A stretch of DNA of 64,000 bases from Desulfobacterales bacterium (GCA_029211065.1 JARGFK010000002.1:39630-103629); one strand, 5' to 3'; positions 19,791-29,411 are shown, numbered from the stretch's first letter. Notes: generated by a model not told the origin, from the letters alone. Translations and numbers: made by a program.

Positions 19791-20662
19791 TGCTGAAAAA
19801 CACGTTTCATCATCTGCCGGGAATCGGCGCACTCACCGAGCGGCAAATCTGGTCGGCCGGCATTCTTGCCTGGGATGATTTTAAGGAACCCAACCCCTTA
19901 AAATGGTCTTCGGCCCGAACGGCGGCCTGTAGGGTCGGGCTGCAAACATCGCAAAAATATCTTCTAGACAACCATCCGGGTTACTTTACCGGTCATTTGC
20001 CTTCAAGCCAGCACTGGCGTATTTTTCCCGAGTTCAGAAACACGACGGCGTATCTGGATATCGAAACCACCGGCATGGACCCCTATGATCAGTCCATCAC
20101 GACCATCGCCCTCTACGATGGACGATCGGTGTTTTATTACATCGCGGGACAAAACCTGGAGAGGTTTAAATCCGATATTACCCGTTACGGCCTGATCGTC
20201 ACCTACAACGGGAAATGTTTCGATATTCCGTTTGTCGAAAAGGATCTGAATATACGGCTCCCCCAGGCCCATATTGATTTGCGCTATGTACTGGCCGGCC
20301 TTGGGATTACGGGGGGCCTCAAACGCTGTGAAGCCAAGCTGGGTCTTGCGCGGGGGGATCTGGCCGGGGTGGATGGTTTTTTTGCCGTCTTGCTGTGGAA
20401 CGAGTATCGGCAATATAAAAATACAAAAGCCCTGCAAACGCTCCTGGCCTACAATATCCAGGATGCGGTCAACCTTGAGACCCTGATGGTGATGGCTTAC
20501 AACCTGAAAATCAAGGAAACCCCGTTTGCCAGCAGCCACCGGATGGATTTGACGCCAATCCCTACCGTGCCGTTTAACCCCGACCCCCCAACCATCGCAC
20601 AAATAAAACAGCGCTATACTTTCGGAAATCATTTTCAGGGCTATAATCCGACACGGGGCTGA
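19790..20662 (+). CDS. YprB-like ribonuclease H-fold exonuclease
   Basis: A 290-residue protein with a DnaQ/RNase H-like 3'-5' exonuclease domain of the YprB (RNase_H_2) type. A helix-hairpin-helix-like front (LPGIGALTERQIWSAGILAWDDF) comes first, then the exonuclease motifs: DIETTG, TYNGKCFDIPFVEK and a late YNIQDAVNLE with acidic residues for metal binding. The start ATG overlaps the stop of the preceding gene. It likely processes DNA or RNA ends in the cytoplasm; its true substrate is not known. It is followed by a palindrome and the MFS gene. Confidence 0.85.
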   Translation: MLKNTFHHLPGIGALTERQIWSAGILAWDDFKEPNPLKWSSARTAACRVGLQTSQKYLLDNHPGYFTGHLPSSQHWRIFPEFRNTTAYLDIETTGMDPYDQSITTIALYDGRSVFYYIAGQNLERFKSDITRYGLIVTYNGKCFDIPFVEKDLNIRLPQAHIDLRYVLAGLGITGGLKRCEAKLGLARGDLAGVDGFFAVLLWNEYRQYKNTKALQTLLAYNIQDAVNLETLMVMAYNLKIKETPFASSHRMDLTPIPTVPFNPDPPTIAQIKQRYTFGNHFQGYNPTRG

Positions 20663-20665
20663 TCT

Positions 20666-20679
20666 TTTGACCGGTCAAA
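20666..20679. promoter_or_regulatory. 14-bp perfect palindrome, possible operator
   Basis: TTTGACCGGTCAAA is a perfect palindrome 4 bp after the YprB-like stop and about 134 bp before the MFS gene. It could be a regulator site, but no linked regulator gene is present. Confidence 0.4.
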
Positions 20680-20812
20680 CGACCCGCCGACGCGAACAAG
20701 TCCTCCTGATCCGGGTTGATCGTATCGCAAGAATCTTTTGCGAAATATACCCTGATGGGTTATATCCATCCTAGCGGGTTTTTGAAAAAATTTTTTGGAA
20801 GGAAAAATTTAG

Positions 20813-22006
20813 ATGCGGCCATGGCGCAGAAATCTTTATATCATGTTTGCAGTACAGCTGGTTTCCATGTCGGGGTTCAGTCTGGTGTTTCCGTTTCTGC
20901 CGCTTTATATAAAACAGCTGGGCATATCAACGGGAGGCTCGACGGAATTCTGGTCGGGTTTGGTCTTTTCCGCCCAGGCCCTCACCATGATGATTTCCGC
21001 ACCCATCTGGGGCGCGGTGGCGGACCGTTTCGGCCGAAAGTTGATGCTGGCGCGGGCCACATTCGGCGGCGCGGTGTTGCTGGCGGCCATGGGGTTTGCC
21101 CAAAGCGCCGAGCAGCTGGTCCTGCTGCGGGCGTTGCAGGGGCTGGTAACCGGCACCATTCCGGCTGCCAATGCGCTGGTGGCGGCTTCAGCCCCCAGGG
21201 AACATTCCGGCGAAGCCCTTGGCCTGCTCCAGACCGGCGCCTGGATCGGCGTTGCCGTCGGCCCCCTGGTGGGGGGCGTTATCGGTGATGCCATTGGTTT
21301 CAGGGAAAGCTTCTGGATAACCGGCGCACTGCTGGCCATTTCCGGCGCCGCGGTGCTGTTATGGGTTCAGGAAGACTTTCATCCGGTGGATAAAGCTAAA
21401 CGGCCGCGATTTATAGCCGGTTATCGCTGGCTGCTGCAGACGCCCGTCATGATCCAACTTTATGCCATTACCTTCCTGCAGGCCCTTGGGCGCATGATCA
21501 TCATGCCGGTCGCGGCGCTGTTTATCATGCAGTTGATGGGAACAACGGTTGGGGCTGCCACCGTAACCGGAATCATGATGGGCGCCATGGCGGTGACCAG
21601 TTCTGTCAGCGGGGCTTTGATGGGACGGATGGGCGACCGTATCGGCCACGGCCGGATACTGCTGGTGTCGGCGCTGGCGGCCATCGTCTTTTACCTGCCC
21701 CAGTCTTTTGTCACCGCCCCGTGGCAGCTGGTGATGCTGCAGGCCCTGACGGGCCTGGCCAACGGCGGTATGATTCCGGCAGTGGCGGCCCTGATGAATT
21801 TACAGGATACGTCCGGCAGCCAGGGCGCTATTTTCGGTCTGAACGCCAGTATTACCGCAGCCGGCCGCAGCCTGGCGCCGATGCTGGGGGCCTCGATGGC
21901 CATTTGGTTCGGGGTGCGAAGTGTTTTTCTGGCCGCCGCCTGCATATACGCCGTCGCTGCGATAGTGGCCATTTACATTTATCGTGCCGGTTTGCGGCAG
22001 CGCTAG
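20813..22006 (+). CDS. Major facilitator superfamily multidrug-type transporter
   Basis: A 397-residue inner-membrane transporter with about 12 helices, of the DHA1 drug:proton antiporter type. The loop 2-3 motif [11 protein letters not shown] and the helix 5 motif C-like stretch [22 protein letters not shown] are present, as is the half-way repeat [21 protein letters not shown] lies upstream of the ATG. It stands between a palindrome-bearing spacer and a convergent inverted repeat, so it is probably a single-gene unit. The substrate is unknown. Confidence 0.9.
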   Translation: MRPWRRNLYIMFAVQLVSMSGFSLVFPFLPLYIKQLGISTGGSTEFWSGLVFSAQALTMMISAPIWGAVADRFGRKLMLARATFGGAVLLAAMGFAQSAEQLVLLRALQGLVTGTIPAANALVAASAPREHSGEALGLLQTGAWIGVAVGPLVGGVIGDAIGFRESFWITGALLAISGAAVLLWVQEDFHPVDKAKRPRFIAGYRWLLQTPVMIQLYAITFLQALGRMIIMPVAALFIMQLMGTTVGAATVTGIMMGAMAVTSSVSGALMGRMGDRIGHGRILLVSALAAIVFYLPQSFVTAPWQLVMLQALTGLANGGMIPAVAALMNLQDTSGSQGAIFGLNASITAAGRSLAPMLGASMAIWFGVRSVFLAAACIYAVAAIVAIYIYRAGLRQR

Positions 22007-22061
22007 CCGGTATCCTCATATCAACCAAATTATAAAATTTCTATAAAGATCTCAAGGTGTG

Positions 22062-22080
22062 GATCCCCTTCCAGGGGATC
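22062..22080. terminator. Inverted repeat between convergent genes
   Basis: GATCCCC and GGGGATC flank a 5-nt loop between the convergent MFS and FmdB-like genes. The placement suits a bidirectional terminator, but no T-run follows. Confidence 0.4.
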
Positions 22081-22091
22081 TGCTAGATGCC

Positions 22092-22301
22092 TCAACCGCC
22101 GCCTGCGGGTTTGCAGGCCGGCTGCGTGAACCCACCGGCGCCGGTGGGGATTCCATTGGGACGGACGCATCCCGCCGACATAAGTTTTTGTACTTTTTTA
22201 CCGCGGCACTGGGGGCAAAACGGCCCCGGGTCGCTGCTGGAAAACGTGAGATGTTCAAAGCAGTGATCGCATTTTTCGCAAACATATTCAAAAATGGGCA
22301 T
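22092..22301 (-). CDS. FmdB-type zinc ribbon protein
   Basis: A 69-residue protein starting MPIFEYVCEKC with the FmdB/CxxC_CXXC zinc ribbon: CEKC and, after a loop, CPQC. The ATG at 22301 is preferred over one 18 bp upstream because GGAG lies 7 bp before it. The Cys and Gly-rich tail is typical of these small regulatory-type proteins. Members of this family are linked to amide metabolism or other regulation, but the role here is unknown. Confidence 0.88.
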   Translation of the reverse strand: MPIFEYVCEKCDHCFEHLTFSSSDPGPFCPQCRGKKVQKLMSAGCVRPNGIPTGAGGFTQPACKPAGGG

Positions 22302-22391
22302 ACCAAACTCCTGTTTCATAAAATTAACAAAACCATAAGACCCGGAAGCGGCAAGTCAAGCGGTGCCCCTGTCGAATTCCCCGCTTTGATA

Positions 22392-22434
22392 CCCCGCAGC
22401 TTGTCGAAGATCCCGGTTTATCGGGGCTGCGGGG
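22392..22434. repeat. Nested inverted repeat
   Basis: CCCCGCAGC (22392-22400) pairs with GCTGCGGGG (22426-22434), with a smaller CCCG/CGGG pair inside. It lies between two leftward genes and lacks a T-run on the minus strand, so it looks like a dispersed palindromic element more than a terminator. Confidence 0.5.
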
Positions 22435-22476
22435 AGCTTCATTCTTAAGAACAGGTTTCTGATGCATCCGAATCAA

Positions 22477-23181
22477 TTAGATGGACACGCTCTCGCCGCC
22501 AGCCGGGGCCATGATTTTCACGTTCGGCGCTTTTTGACCGCACAGCTTGATGAACTCATCGGCGGTTTTGGCAACGATGGGAAAGGATGCGTAATGGATC
22601 GGCATCGCTTTCTTGGGGCCGAGCATTTTAACCGCTTCGGCCGCCTGATAGGCATCCATGGTAAAAACGCCGCCCATGGGCACGATGGCGACATCCAAGG
22701 GATAGAGCCGGCTGTAAAGGGCCATTTCACTGAAAAGACTGGTGTCGCCGGCATGATAAACGGTGGTGCCGTCGGCCGCCTGGACAATATTGCCCAGGGC
22801 ACAGGCCGTATCCGATGCATGAAATGCCGGCGTGGAGGTGACCTTGACCCAGTCCAGCTGGACCCCACCGCCGACCATGTACCCGAAGCCGAAGTTGACG
22901 ACCTGTTTTTCATTAAAACCTTCCGCCACCAGCCGCTTGACGGTCTGGACCGGACCGCCCAGCAGCGCGCCGGTCTTGTTGCAGAGGTCCACGGCAGAAC
23001 CCATGTGGTCAAAATGGTCGTGGCTCAGAAGCACCAGATCTGCCCGCTCTATTTCTTCGGTGTCGACGGGACAACCCGGGTTGCCGTTATCCTTGGTCCA
23101 GGGATCGAAAAGAATCACCTTGTCGTCGGACGTGGTAAATTCAACAAATGAATGACCCAACCATCTAATTTTTCCTGCCAT
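22477..23181 (-). CDS. Metallo-beta-lactamase-fold hydrolase (UPF0173/YtkL family)
   Basis: A 234-residue metal-dependent hydrolase of the UPF0173 family. It begins KIRWLGHSFVEF, has DPW after the first strand pair, the metal site LSHDHFDHMG, and further His/Asp ligands in FHASD, YHAGDTSLF and PIHYASFP near the end. The length and order match the family well. AGGAGG is seen just upstream of the ATG. The physiological substrate is unknown. It faces a divergent 114-residue hypothetical gene over a 321-bp spacer. Confidence 0.93.
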   Translation of the reverse strand: MAGKIRWLGHSFVEFTTSDDKVILFDPWTKDNGNPGCPVDTEEIERADLVLLSHDHFDHMGSAVDLCNKTGALLGGPVQTVKRLVAEGFNEKQVVNFGFGYMVGGGVQLDWVKVTSTPAFHASDTACALGNIVQAADGTTVYHAGDTSLFSEMALYSRLYPLDVAIVPMGGVFTMDAYQAAEAVKMLGPKKAMPIHYASFPIVAKTADEFIKLCGQKAPNVKIMAPAGGESVSI

Positions 23182-23502
23182 ATTGCCTCCTCCTGTGAAT
23201 CGAAATGGGTGACGGACAATTCCGCCCGAACCGAATGTTTATAACAAACGTAAAAAGATAAAACCGTTATAGTTGTTGCAGTGTTAAGGATAATCGACAT
23301 GTCCGAAAGTTGTCAAGCCGTTTTCAGGTCCTTTTCGGGAACGATCCGCCGGCTTGCATGAGCAATTTATGGCGGTTCATTTTATTTTCAGAGAAATGCC
23401 GATCCGACCGCTATTCGTTTGCGTTCCGGGGGTTGATCTGATAGAGGTGCAGGCGGCCGACAGGCTGAAAGCGTCTATTCATCACACAGGAGGCAACATC
23501 TC
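23182..23502. other. 321-bp divergent spacer
   Basis: The spacer separates the leftward hydrolase and the rightward hypothetical gene, and has a strong ribosome binding site at each end (AGGAGG on the minus side, CAGGAGG on the plus side). No convincing gene or promoter was identified within it. Confidence 0.45.
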
Positions 23503-23847
23503 ATGGCAGACGAACAGAACGAATCTTTTAATTTAACGGTAAACCGAGCCAATCTGTTCAAGGAAGAATCCTATACCGATATGAGGGCCTGTACCGTCAG
23601 GCAACTGTCCCCGGTCAATCCGGACGGTTCACCGGACAAGGGCCGCAAAATTCTTTATGTGGGCCAGACCCACGTGGTGACCCCGGCCGGACCGATCCCG
23701 ATCCAGAGCATGATTCAGGCCAAAGACCTGCAGCAGGCGTTCAAGAAGTTCCCCGAAACCATGAAAGCGGCCATGGACCACCTCATCGAAGAGGCCAAAA
23801 AAGCCCAGCAGCAGGAACAGTCCCGTATTGTTGTCCCCGGGCGATAG
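23503..23847 (+). CDS. Conserved-looking hypothetical protein
   Basis: A 114-residue soluble acidic protein with no signal peptide. The middle holds a beta-rich part (GRKILYVGQTHVVTPAGPIPIQSMIQA) and the end is a charged, Gln-rich helix (DHLIEEAKKAQQQEQ). CACAGGAGG is placed well before the ATG, so it is a real gene. I do not recognise the family. It is followed by a radical SAM gene after 139 bp, but they need not be linked. Confidence 0.75.
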   Translation: MADEQNESFNLTVNRANLFKEESYTDMRACTVRQLSPVNPDGSPDKGRKILYVGQTHVVTPAGPIPIQSMIQAKDLQQAFKKFPETMKAAMDHLIEEAKKAQQQEQSRIVVPGR

Positions 23848-23986
23848 AGCGATTTTATTCTAACAAGAAAAACCGGGTGAATATGGTCCGGTCAGCGTTA
23901 ACCGGCTTGCCTTGGATTTTTGTGTTTAAAAATACAAAATCCAAAGACCAAATTACAAACAACGCCGACCTCTGCAGCGAAAAGAC

Positions 23987-25339
23987 ATGCGCGTCCTGCT
24001 CATTCAACCACCCCTTGAGGATTTTTATACCACCGCCATCCGCCTGTACCCCCTGGGGCTGGTGTATGCCGCCGCCGTGCTCCGCACGTTGGGTGTTGCG
24101 GTTGGGATACTGGACTGTCTCAACCCCTTAAGGAAAAAGCACCTGCCGCTGCCGCCGGAGTTTCGCTACCTGGAGCCGTTTTTAGAGCAGGACCCGTTAT
24201 TATTCAAGCGCTTCTACCGCTTCGGCATTTCAGATGCGGCAACGCTCCGGCGCATTGATGCATTTGCCCCGGACATGGTGGGCATATCCTCCCAGTTTAC
24301 CGCTTATTTCAGCAGCGTGGAAAAGCTGGCCAGCCTGATCAAGCTGCATTCGAACGTGCCTGTTTTTATCGGCGGCAACCATGCCAGTGTTTTTGCCGAC
24401 CAGATCCGGCTGCGCGCCCCCCAGATCGATGCCGTTTTAACCGGTCCGGCCGAGTCGAGTCTACCCGCCTTTATATATTCCCGTCTCAGGGGGCGTGGGG
24501 CGGATCCGGAGCCGCTGGACTGGAAAACACTTGCGCCGGCCCACGATCTGCTGGCGGCGGGGGCCTACCGCATGGGCAAAAAAAACTATATGTCCCTTAC
24601 CGCCGGGCGGGGGTGTCCCTACGGGTGCGACTTTTGCAGCGTTCGGGCCATGTTTGGTCGCGGAATTGAATACCGGTCGGTGGCTGCGGTCGTTCGTGAA
24701 ATGGAATGGAACTATCTGAACCGGGACGTGCGGATTTTTAATTTCGAAGACGACAACCTTTCTTTTGATAAGGAATGGTTCCGTCAGCTGCTCGGGGCCG
24801 TGATCGACAACCCGATTCTGAAAGAAATTGAACTGACCGCTATGAACGGGATGTGCTTTCCGACCCTTGACAGCGCCCTGCTCATGCTGATGCGCCGGGC
24901 CGGTTTCACCCGGATAAACCTTTCTTTCGTGACCCGCGACGCCGGTCTCCAGCAACGTTACCATCGCCCAATGCCGCGCGGGGATTTTAGATCGATCATT
25001 ACGGCCGCCCGGGAGCTTGGTTTTATGATCACGGTCTATGTGATCATCGGCCTGCCGGGACAGACCTACGCGGAAGTCAAGGAAAGCATCGATTACCTGC
25101 TGGAATTGGGGGTTTTGGTGGGGCCTTCCCCGTTTTATCTGCCGCCGGGAAGCGCTCTGTTCGATACCCTGAATGTTCCGGACAAAATCCGTCTAAATTG
25201 GAACCTTTACCGCTCCACCGCTTTTGCCGTTGAAACCGAGCACCTTCGCCGGGATCAGCTCATCGAACTTTTTTCCTACACCCGCAAAAAGAATCTTGAA
25301 AACAGGCTGCCAAGAGAGCCGGCCGTCCAAGGGATTTAA
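23987..25339 (+). CDS. B12-binding-domain radical SAM protein
   Basis: A 450-residue class B-type radical SAM enzyme. The first 160 residues are a cobalamin-binding-like Rossmann domain (MRVLLIQPPLEDFY, VGISSQFTAYFSS, PVFIGGNHASVF), and the radical SAM core starts with CPYGCDFC, giving Cys210, Cys214 and Cys217. The TIM-barrel part includes FNFEDDNLSFD and the late VYVIIGLPGQT segment. It is related to the large group annotated as B12-binding radical SAM proteins, which methylate or rearrange carbon skeletons; the substrate is not predictable. Its neighbours do not help. Confidence 0.88.
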   Translation: MRVLLIQPPLEDFYTTAIRLYPLGLVYAAAVLRTLGVAVGILDCLNPLRKKHLPLPPEFRYLEPFLEQDPLLFKRFYRFGISDAATLRRIDAFAPDMVGISSQFTAYFSSVEKLASLIKLHSNVPVFIGGNHASVFADQIRLRAPQIDAVLTGPAESSLPAFIYSRLRGRGADPEPLDWKTLAPAHDLLAAGAYRMGKKNYMSLTAGRGCPYGCDFCSVRAMFGRGIEYRSVAAVVREMEWNYLNRDVRIFNFEDDNLSFDKEWFRQLLGAVIDNPILKEIELTAMNGMCFPTLDSALLMLMRRAGFTRINLSFVTRDAGLQQRYHRPMPRGDFRSIITAARELGFMITVYVIIGLPGQTYAEVKESIDYLLELGVLVGPSPFYLPPGSALFDTLNVPDKIRLNWNLYRSTAFAVETEHLRRDQLIELFSYTRKKNLENRLPREPAVQGI

Positions 25340-25629
25340 AAAAACAGGTTGCGGTATCTTAAATTAGTCATATAATATTCATAAAAAAGGGTTCTATGGT
25401 TCAAGGGAAAAGAGAATAGCTATAAGCTGGGACGCTATGAAGCTGTGAAGCAGCAAAGATAACAAGAAGAATTCCTGACAGATGGGCATCCAAGCATCCT
25501 GGCGTCCCAGCGAAACGCGAAGCGTTTCCAAACCCCTTTCTCCCGGATACCCAGAAAAAGGTCTAAATTTAACAACGAATGCCGGCTAAGGATTGTCGGG
25601 TAAAATAATTATAATTAAGGAGACTTACA
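25340..25629. repeat. Low-complexity intergenic sequence
   Basis: This 290-bp stretch contains repeated short words such as GCTGGGACGCTATGAAGCTG around 25425 and its rough complement in CATCCTGGCGTCCCAGC around 25494-25510, giving a long-armed imperfect inverted repeat. It has no coding capacity. AAGGAGA before 25630 serves trxB. Confidence 0.45.
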
Positions 25630-26616
25630 GTGTCGCAAAACGATATCTATGATCTGATTATTGTGGGCGGGGGGCCTGGCGGGCTTACTGCCGGGATTTA
25701 CGCCATGCGGGCGGCCCTTAAAACAGTCCTGATTGAAAAGGGACTGACCGGCGGCCAGATAACGCTGTCCGATGAAGTGGAAAACTGGCCCGGGACCGAG
25801 CGCATCAAAGGGGCGGATCTGGCCATGAATTTTACGCAGCACGCCCAGTCTTACGGTCTTGAAATATTGAATCGCGAGGTGGTTGCCGTGGAGCCCGGCC
25901 GGGAGCTTCATACTGTCGTGCTGGACAATAAAGAGCGCCTTAGCGCACACGCCGTTATATTGTCCACCGGCGGCAACCCGCGCAAACTTAATATTCCGGG
26001 GGAAGAAACCAATTACGGCAAAGGCGTTTCCTACTGCGCCGTGTGCGACGGGTTTTTCTTCCGCAATAAAACCGTCGTTGTTATCGGCGGCGGGGACAGC
26101 GCCGCCGAAGAATCCCTCTATCTGGCAAAGCTTGCGAAACAGGTGTATATCGTACACCGGCGCGATGCGCTGCGGGCCGGCATGCTCCTGCAGCAGCGCG
26201 TCAAGGACGAGTGCAAGATTGAAATCCTCTGGAACTCGATTCCCACTGCCATCAACAGCGATGACGGCGGCGTCTGTTCGGTGGCGCTGCAGGACACCAA
26301 AACCGGGGAGAAAAAAGAAGTCGTCACCGAAGGGGTGTTTATTTTTATCGGCTTTGATCCCAACAACGGGCTGGTTCCCCCGGATGTTCGCCTGAATCCA
26401 AACGGCCAGGTCATCACCGATCATAAGTGCGAAACCAATGTTCCCGGCATGTTTGCCATCGGCGATCTGCGTGAAAAATACGCGCGCCAGATCATCACCG
26501 CTGCCGCTGACGGCGCCACAGCCGCCCTGGCTGCAGCGCATCATGTTGAAACCAAAAAAGCGGCCGCAGCCTGTGAAGCGCCGGCCGGCCTGTTTTCGGA
26601 AACCGTTGGCGGATAG
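25630..26616 (+). CDS. trxB: Thioredoxin-disulfide reductase
   Basis: A 328-residue FAD-dependent reductase that passes NADPH electrons to thioredoxin. The FAD site GGGPGG is at 13-18, the redox-active pair is Cys136/Cys139 in CAVCDGFFF, the second nucleotide site is VVIGGGDSAAEES, and MFAIGDLREK closes the FAD domain. The middle residues of the active site are Ala-Val rather than the common Ala-Thr. The start is a GTG with AAGGAGA ahead of it. It lies 14 bp before a flavin reductase gene, and the two are likely cotranscribed. Confidence 0.95.
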   Translation: MSQNDIYDLIIVGGGPGGLTAGIYAMRAALKTVLIEKGLTGGQITLSDEVENWPGTERIKGADLAMNFTQHAQSYGLEILNREVVAVEPGRELHTVVLDNKERLSAHAVILSTGGNPRKLNIPGEETNYGKGVSYCAVCDGFFFRNKTVVVIGGGDSAAEESLYLAKLAKQVYIVHRRDALRAGMLLQQRVKDECKIEILWNSIPTAINSDDGGVCSVALQDTKTGEKKEVVTEGVFIFIGFDPNNGLVPPDVRLNPNGQVITDHKCETNVPGMFAIGDLREKYARQIITAAADGATAALAAAHHVETKKAAAACEAPAGLFSETVGG

Positions 26617-26630
26617 AAAAGGAGTTTTTT

Positions 26631-27131
26631 ATGAAAACTGTGGATTATATGGGCGTTGCGGACGATGCCGTCAAAAAGATCAAAAAGGGAGCATTTTTGA
26701 CCGTAAAATCCGAAAACGGACTGAACACCATGACGATTGGGTGGGCAACCTTTGGCTTTGTCTGGCGAAAACCCATCATGATGGTGGCCGTGCGGCTTAC
26801 CCGGCATACCTTTGGGATCATTGAAGCGGCCAAGGATTTTACGGTCACGATCCCCCTGGGAGATATGGGCAAAGCGGTTGCCTTTTGCGGTTCGAAGTCC
26901 GGGCGCGATTATGATAAATTCAAGGAATGCAACCTTAAAACCGCCAAGAGCCGCCAGGTGGACTCCCCCGTTATCGCCACCAAAGGGCGCCACTACGAGT
27001 GCAAGATTGTTTATAAATCCGCCATGGATCCGTCCCATCTGGACAAAGACTATGATCAGTTCCTTTATCCGGAAAAAGATTACCACACCCTATACTTCGG
27101 GGAAATTCTGGAATGCTACGAAACCGACTGA
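26631..27131 (+). CDS. Flavin reductase-like (flavoredoxin-type) protein
   Basis: A 166-residue FMN-binding split-barrel protein of the flavin reductase-like family, which includes flavoredoxins of sulfate reducers. Features are the MTIGWATFGFVWRKPIMMVAVR core, the RLTRHTFGIIEA helix and CGSKSGRDYDKF loop. GGAG lies before the ATG, and the gene is directly downstream of trxB, which supports a redox role. Whether it carries electrons or reduces flavin for a partner is uncertain. Confidence 0.9.
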   Translation: MKTVDYMGVADDAVKKIKKGAFLTVKSENGLNTMTIGWATFGFVWRKPIMMVAVRLTRHTFGIIEAAKDFTVTIPLGDMGKAVAFCGSKSGRDYDKFKECNLKTAKSRQVDSPVIATKGRHYECKIVYKSAMDPSHLDKDYDQFLYPEKDYHTLYFGEILECYETD

Positions 27132-27149
27132 TTTGAAAAAAGGGCTCAA

Positions 27150-27183
27150 GGGCTTGCGGCGAGCTCGGCCGAGCGGTTCAAGG
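27150..27183. repeat. Dispersed repeat, type 2 copy A
   Basis: GGGCTTGCGGCGAGC, a short gap and CGAGCGGTTCAAGG resemble the reverse complement of 52323-52388, which carries CCCTTGAACCGTTCGGC and GGGCTCGCCGCAAGCCCC with a longer middle. Confidence 0.5.
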
Positions 27184-27227
27184 CCAGGAAACGCACACCG
27201 CCGCATGGCGGCTTGGGGCGCAGTTGT

Positions 27228-28169
27228 TTATTTAGGGTGAAACACCTTGCCGAAGGCCCGCCAGAAGGGCGGGCCGGAACGCTGGACCAGCCAAACTCCG
27301 CTGATGACCAAAACCATTCCCAGGAAAAAGAGCAGGCCCAGGTCCTGGTCGCTGGCCAGCAGCCCGGTCCAGGCCAGAAAGGCCGATAGTGCGGCCGTGG
27401 CCGGCGGCTGGGCATTGGCGCAGATGGCGACGGCCACGGGCTCCAGGTGCCGCAGCAGGATGTTCCAGACCAGCATCATGGTGACGCTGGTGATTACCAC
27501 CAGCCAGACCAGTCCCAGCCAGGCGCCGGCTTCAAGGGCCGCAAAGTTCAGGGTTAAAAGAGCATGCCCGGCCAGGGGCGTCATGGCCAGTGCGCCGGCA
27601 ATCAGGCTCCAGGCGGTCACCACGCGGGGATCGTGGTCCCGGCACATCCCCCTGGCGGCAACCGTGTATATGATCCAGCACAGCACGGCCGCCAGGACCC
27701 AGAAATCACCGCTGCGCAGTTCGCTTGCAAAACCGCCCGCCTCCCATGGCCGCAGAACGATGACCACACCGGCCAGCGCCAGCAGAACCCCGATGGTCTT
27801 TTCAAGGGGCGGCAATTGGCGCCGCAGGGTGGTGACCATCAGCAGCACCCCCAGGGGGGTCAGGGCGTAAAAAAGGGCCGGATGGCTGGGCACGGTGTAT
27901 TGAAGCCCCCGTAGAAAACAATACTGGTTGGCCGGGACGAGCAGGATGCCCAGGCCGATGATCTTCATCCAGTCCTTGACGCCGAAGCGCGGTTTTGGGA
28001 TGGCCCAGCCGGAAAGCAGCAAAAATATGACGGCCGCCCCCAGGGCGCGAGCCAGGGTCAGGGCCTCGGGATTGGAAAATCCGACAGCCGCCTTTTTGCT
28101 GAAGACGTAGGTTCCGGCCGAAAGCCCCACGTGAAGGGCCATCAGCCCATAAAGGGTAAACCGCTTCAT
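27228..28169 (-). CDS. EamA/DMT family transporter
   Basis: A 313-residue inner-membrane protein with ten predicted helices in two EamA repeats. The first repeat has FSNPEALTLARALGAAVIFLLL and the second VVTAWSLIAGALAMTPL with the PVAVAICANAQPPATAALSAF block typical of the drug/metabolite exporter family. Family members export amino acids, metabolites or drugs; the substrate here is unknown. It is transcribed toward the flavin reductase gene. Confidence 0.9.
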   Translation of the reverse strand: MKRFTLYGLMALHVGLSAGTYVFSKKAAVGFSNPEALTLARALGAAVIFLLLSGWAIPKPRFGVKDWMKIIGLGILLVPANQYCFLRGLQYTVPSHPALFYALTPLGVLLMVTTLRRQLPPLEKTIGVLLALAGVVIVLRPWEAGGFASELRSGDFWVLAAVLCWIIYTVAARGMCRDHDPRVVTAWSLIAGALAMTPLAGHALLTLNFAALEAGAWLGLVWLVVITSVTMMLVWNILLRHLEPVAVAICANAQPPATAALSAFLAWTGLLASDQDLGLLFFLGMVLVISGVWLVQRSGPPFWRAFGKVFHPK

Positions 28170-28454
28170 GGCGTCACCCGGTGTGACCCCAAAGTTTTAT
28201 GGAGATAGAATTCAAGACCTGCATGACGCTGCCTCGCTATAATGTCTTCTTAAACTAGGATGCATACGTATTTCCGTTGCGGGACAGGCACAATAGTGGA
28301 GCCCTGCCGGACTGTCAACCTTAAAAGAAAAGCAGTATTTATTTCAAATTTTCTTCCAAGGTTCAGGTGCCAATTTTTTCTTGCCGAAACAGACGAATCT
28401 ATGTACTTATGATGAACGCGATCTTGGTTCAGAGAAAATTATTGGAGTGACCTT

Positions 28455-29018
28455 ATGGAAAACCGGGTACAAATTGCCGCAAGCCGGCGTAAAATCCTGG
28501 ATGCGCTCATCAGGAAGCAGGGCTATCGCGACTACAAGTGGATGGACCCCGACCAGATTGTGGTGTCGCAGTGGGTCCGGATGAAGTGCATGTTCGGCTG
28601 CCGGGAGTACGGCCACTGTGCCGCCTGTCCCCCCAACACCCCGACCGTGGCGGAATGCGAAAGATTTTTTCACGAATACAGCGATGCCGTTATTTTGCGG
28701 TTTCCCCAGAAGGTCAAAAAACCCGAGGACCGCTTTAGCTGGACCCGCAAGGTGAATCTAAAGCTGCTGAAACTGGAGCGGGAGGTGTTTCTGGCCGGGT
28801 ATGAGCGCGCCTTTCTGCTCTTTATGGACAGCTGCTGCTTTTGCAAGGAGTGCAGCGGCAGCCGTGAAGCGTGCCGGGAGCCGCGCATGTCGCGCCCGGC
28901 CCCCGAAGCCATGGCCGTGGATGTGTATTCGACGGTCCGCAAGTTCGGGTTTCCCATTTCGGTGTGTACCGATTATAGTCAGGAAATGAACCGCTACGCC
29001 TTTTTAATGGTATCCTAG
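28455..29018 (+). CDS. DUF2284 Cys-rich metal-binding protein
   Basis: A 187-residue protein of the DUF2284 family (predicted metal-binding). Many Cys residues are arranged as KCMFGCREYGHCAACPPNTPT in the first half and DSCCFCKECSGSREACREPRMSRPAPEAM in the second, which is the family signature and fits one or two iron-sulfur clusters. TTGGAG precedes the ATG. The Cys-rich 127-residue protein downstream begins 9 bp after the stop, so both are probably in one unit. DUF2284 function is not established. Confidence 0.9.
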   Translation: MENRVQIAASRRKILDALIRKQGYRDYKWMDPDQIVVSQWVRMKCMFGCREYGHCAACPPNTPTVAECERFFHEYSDAVILRFPQKVKKPEDRFSWTRKVNLKLLKLEREVFLAGYERAFLLFMDSCCFCKECSGSREACREPRMSRPAPEAMAVDVYSTVRKFGFPISVCTDYSQEMNRYAFLMVS

Positions 29019-29027
29019 TAGGGCCAT

Positions 29028-29411
29028 ATGAAAACCCAAAAAAGACCTGAAGAAGATTACACCGGTTTCAAGCAATGCTCCTCGTGCGGCGCCAAATGGT
29101 CAAACCGCACCCGGTTTCTGGAAGATCCGTCCATTAAACTGATCGGATACCAAGTTAACTTTGAAGCGCTTTTAGCGGGATTTTTTCTGTTCAACCATTC
29201 CTGCATGACGACCCTTGCCATACCTGCTGAAGCATTTGAAGATTTGTACGACGGTCCTGTTTTCAGCGAGCGGGCCACCGGCAGCGAGGAATGTCCCGAG
29301 CATTGTATTCACGAGAATGACTTAAGCCCATGCCCGGCCCACTGCGAATGCGCATTTGTTCGTGAAATCATTCAATCTGTCAAAGCCTGGCCCAAGCGCA
29401 AGGCCGCATGA
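29028..29411 (+). CDS. Cys-rich hypothetical protein
   Basis: A 127-residue soluble protein with a zinc-ribbon-like CSSCGAKW near residue 17 and a second Cys cluster at the end (EECPEHC, SPCPAHCECAF). The hydrophobic middle is IGYQVNFEALLAGFFLFNH. It starts nine bases after the DUF2284 gene and so shares its context of metal or electron handling. I do not recognise a named family. Confidence 0.7.
   Translation: MKTQKRPEEDYTGFKQCSSCGAKWSNRTRFLEDPSIKLIGYQVNFEALLAGFFLFNHSCMTTLAIPAEAFEDLYDGPVFSERATGSEECPEHCIHENDLSPCPAHCECAFVREIIQSVKAWPKRKAA

Noticed and set aside
25615..26544. Leftward open frame of 309 codons opposite trxB
   Set aside because: TrxB motifs are intact on the plus strand; the opposite frame has low-complexity composition and no ribosome binding site.
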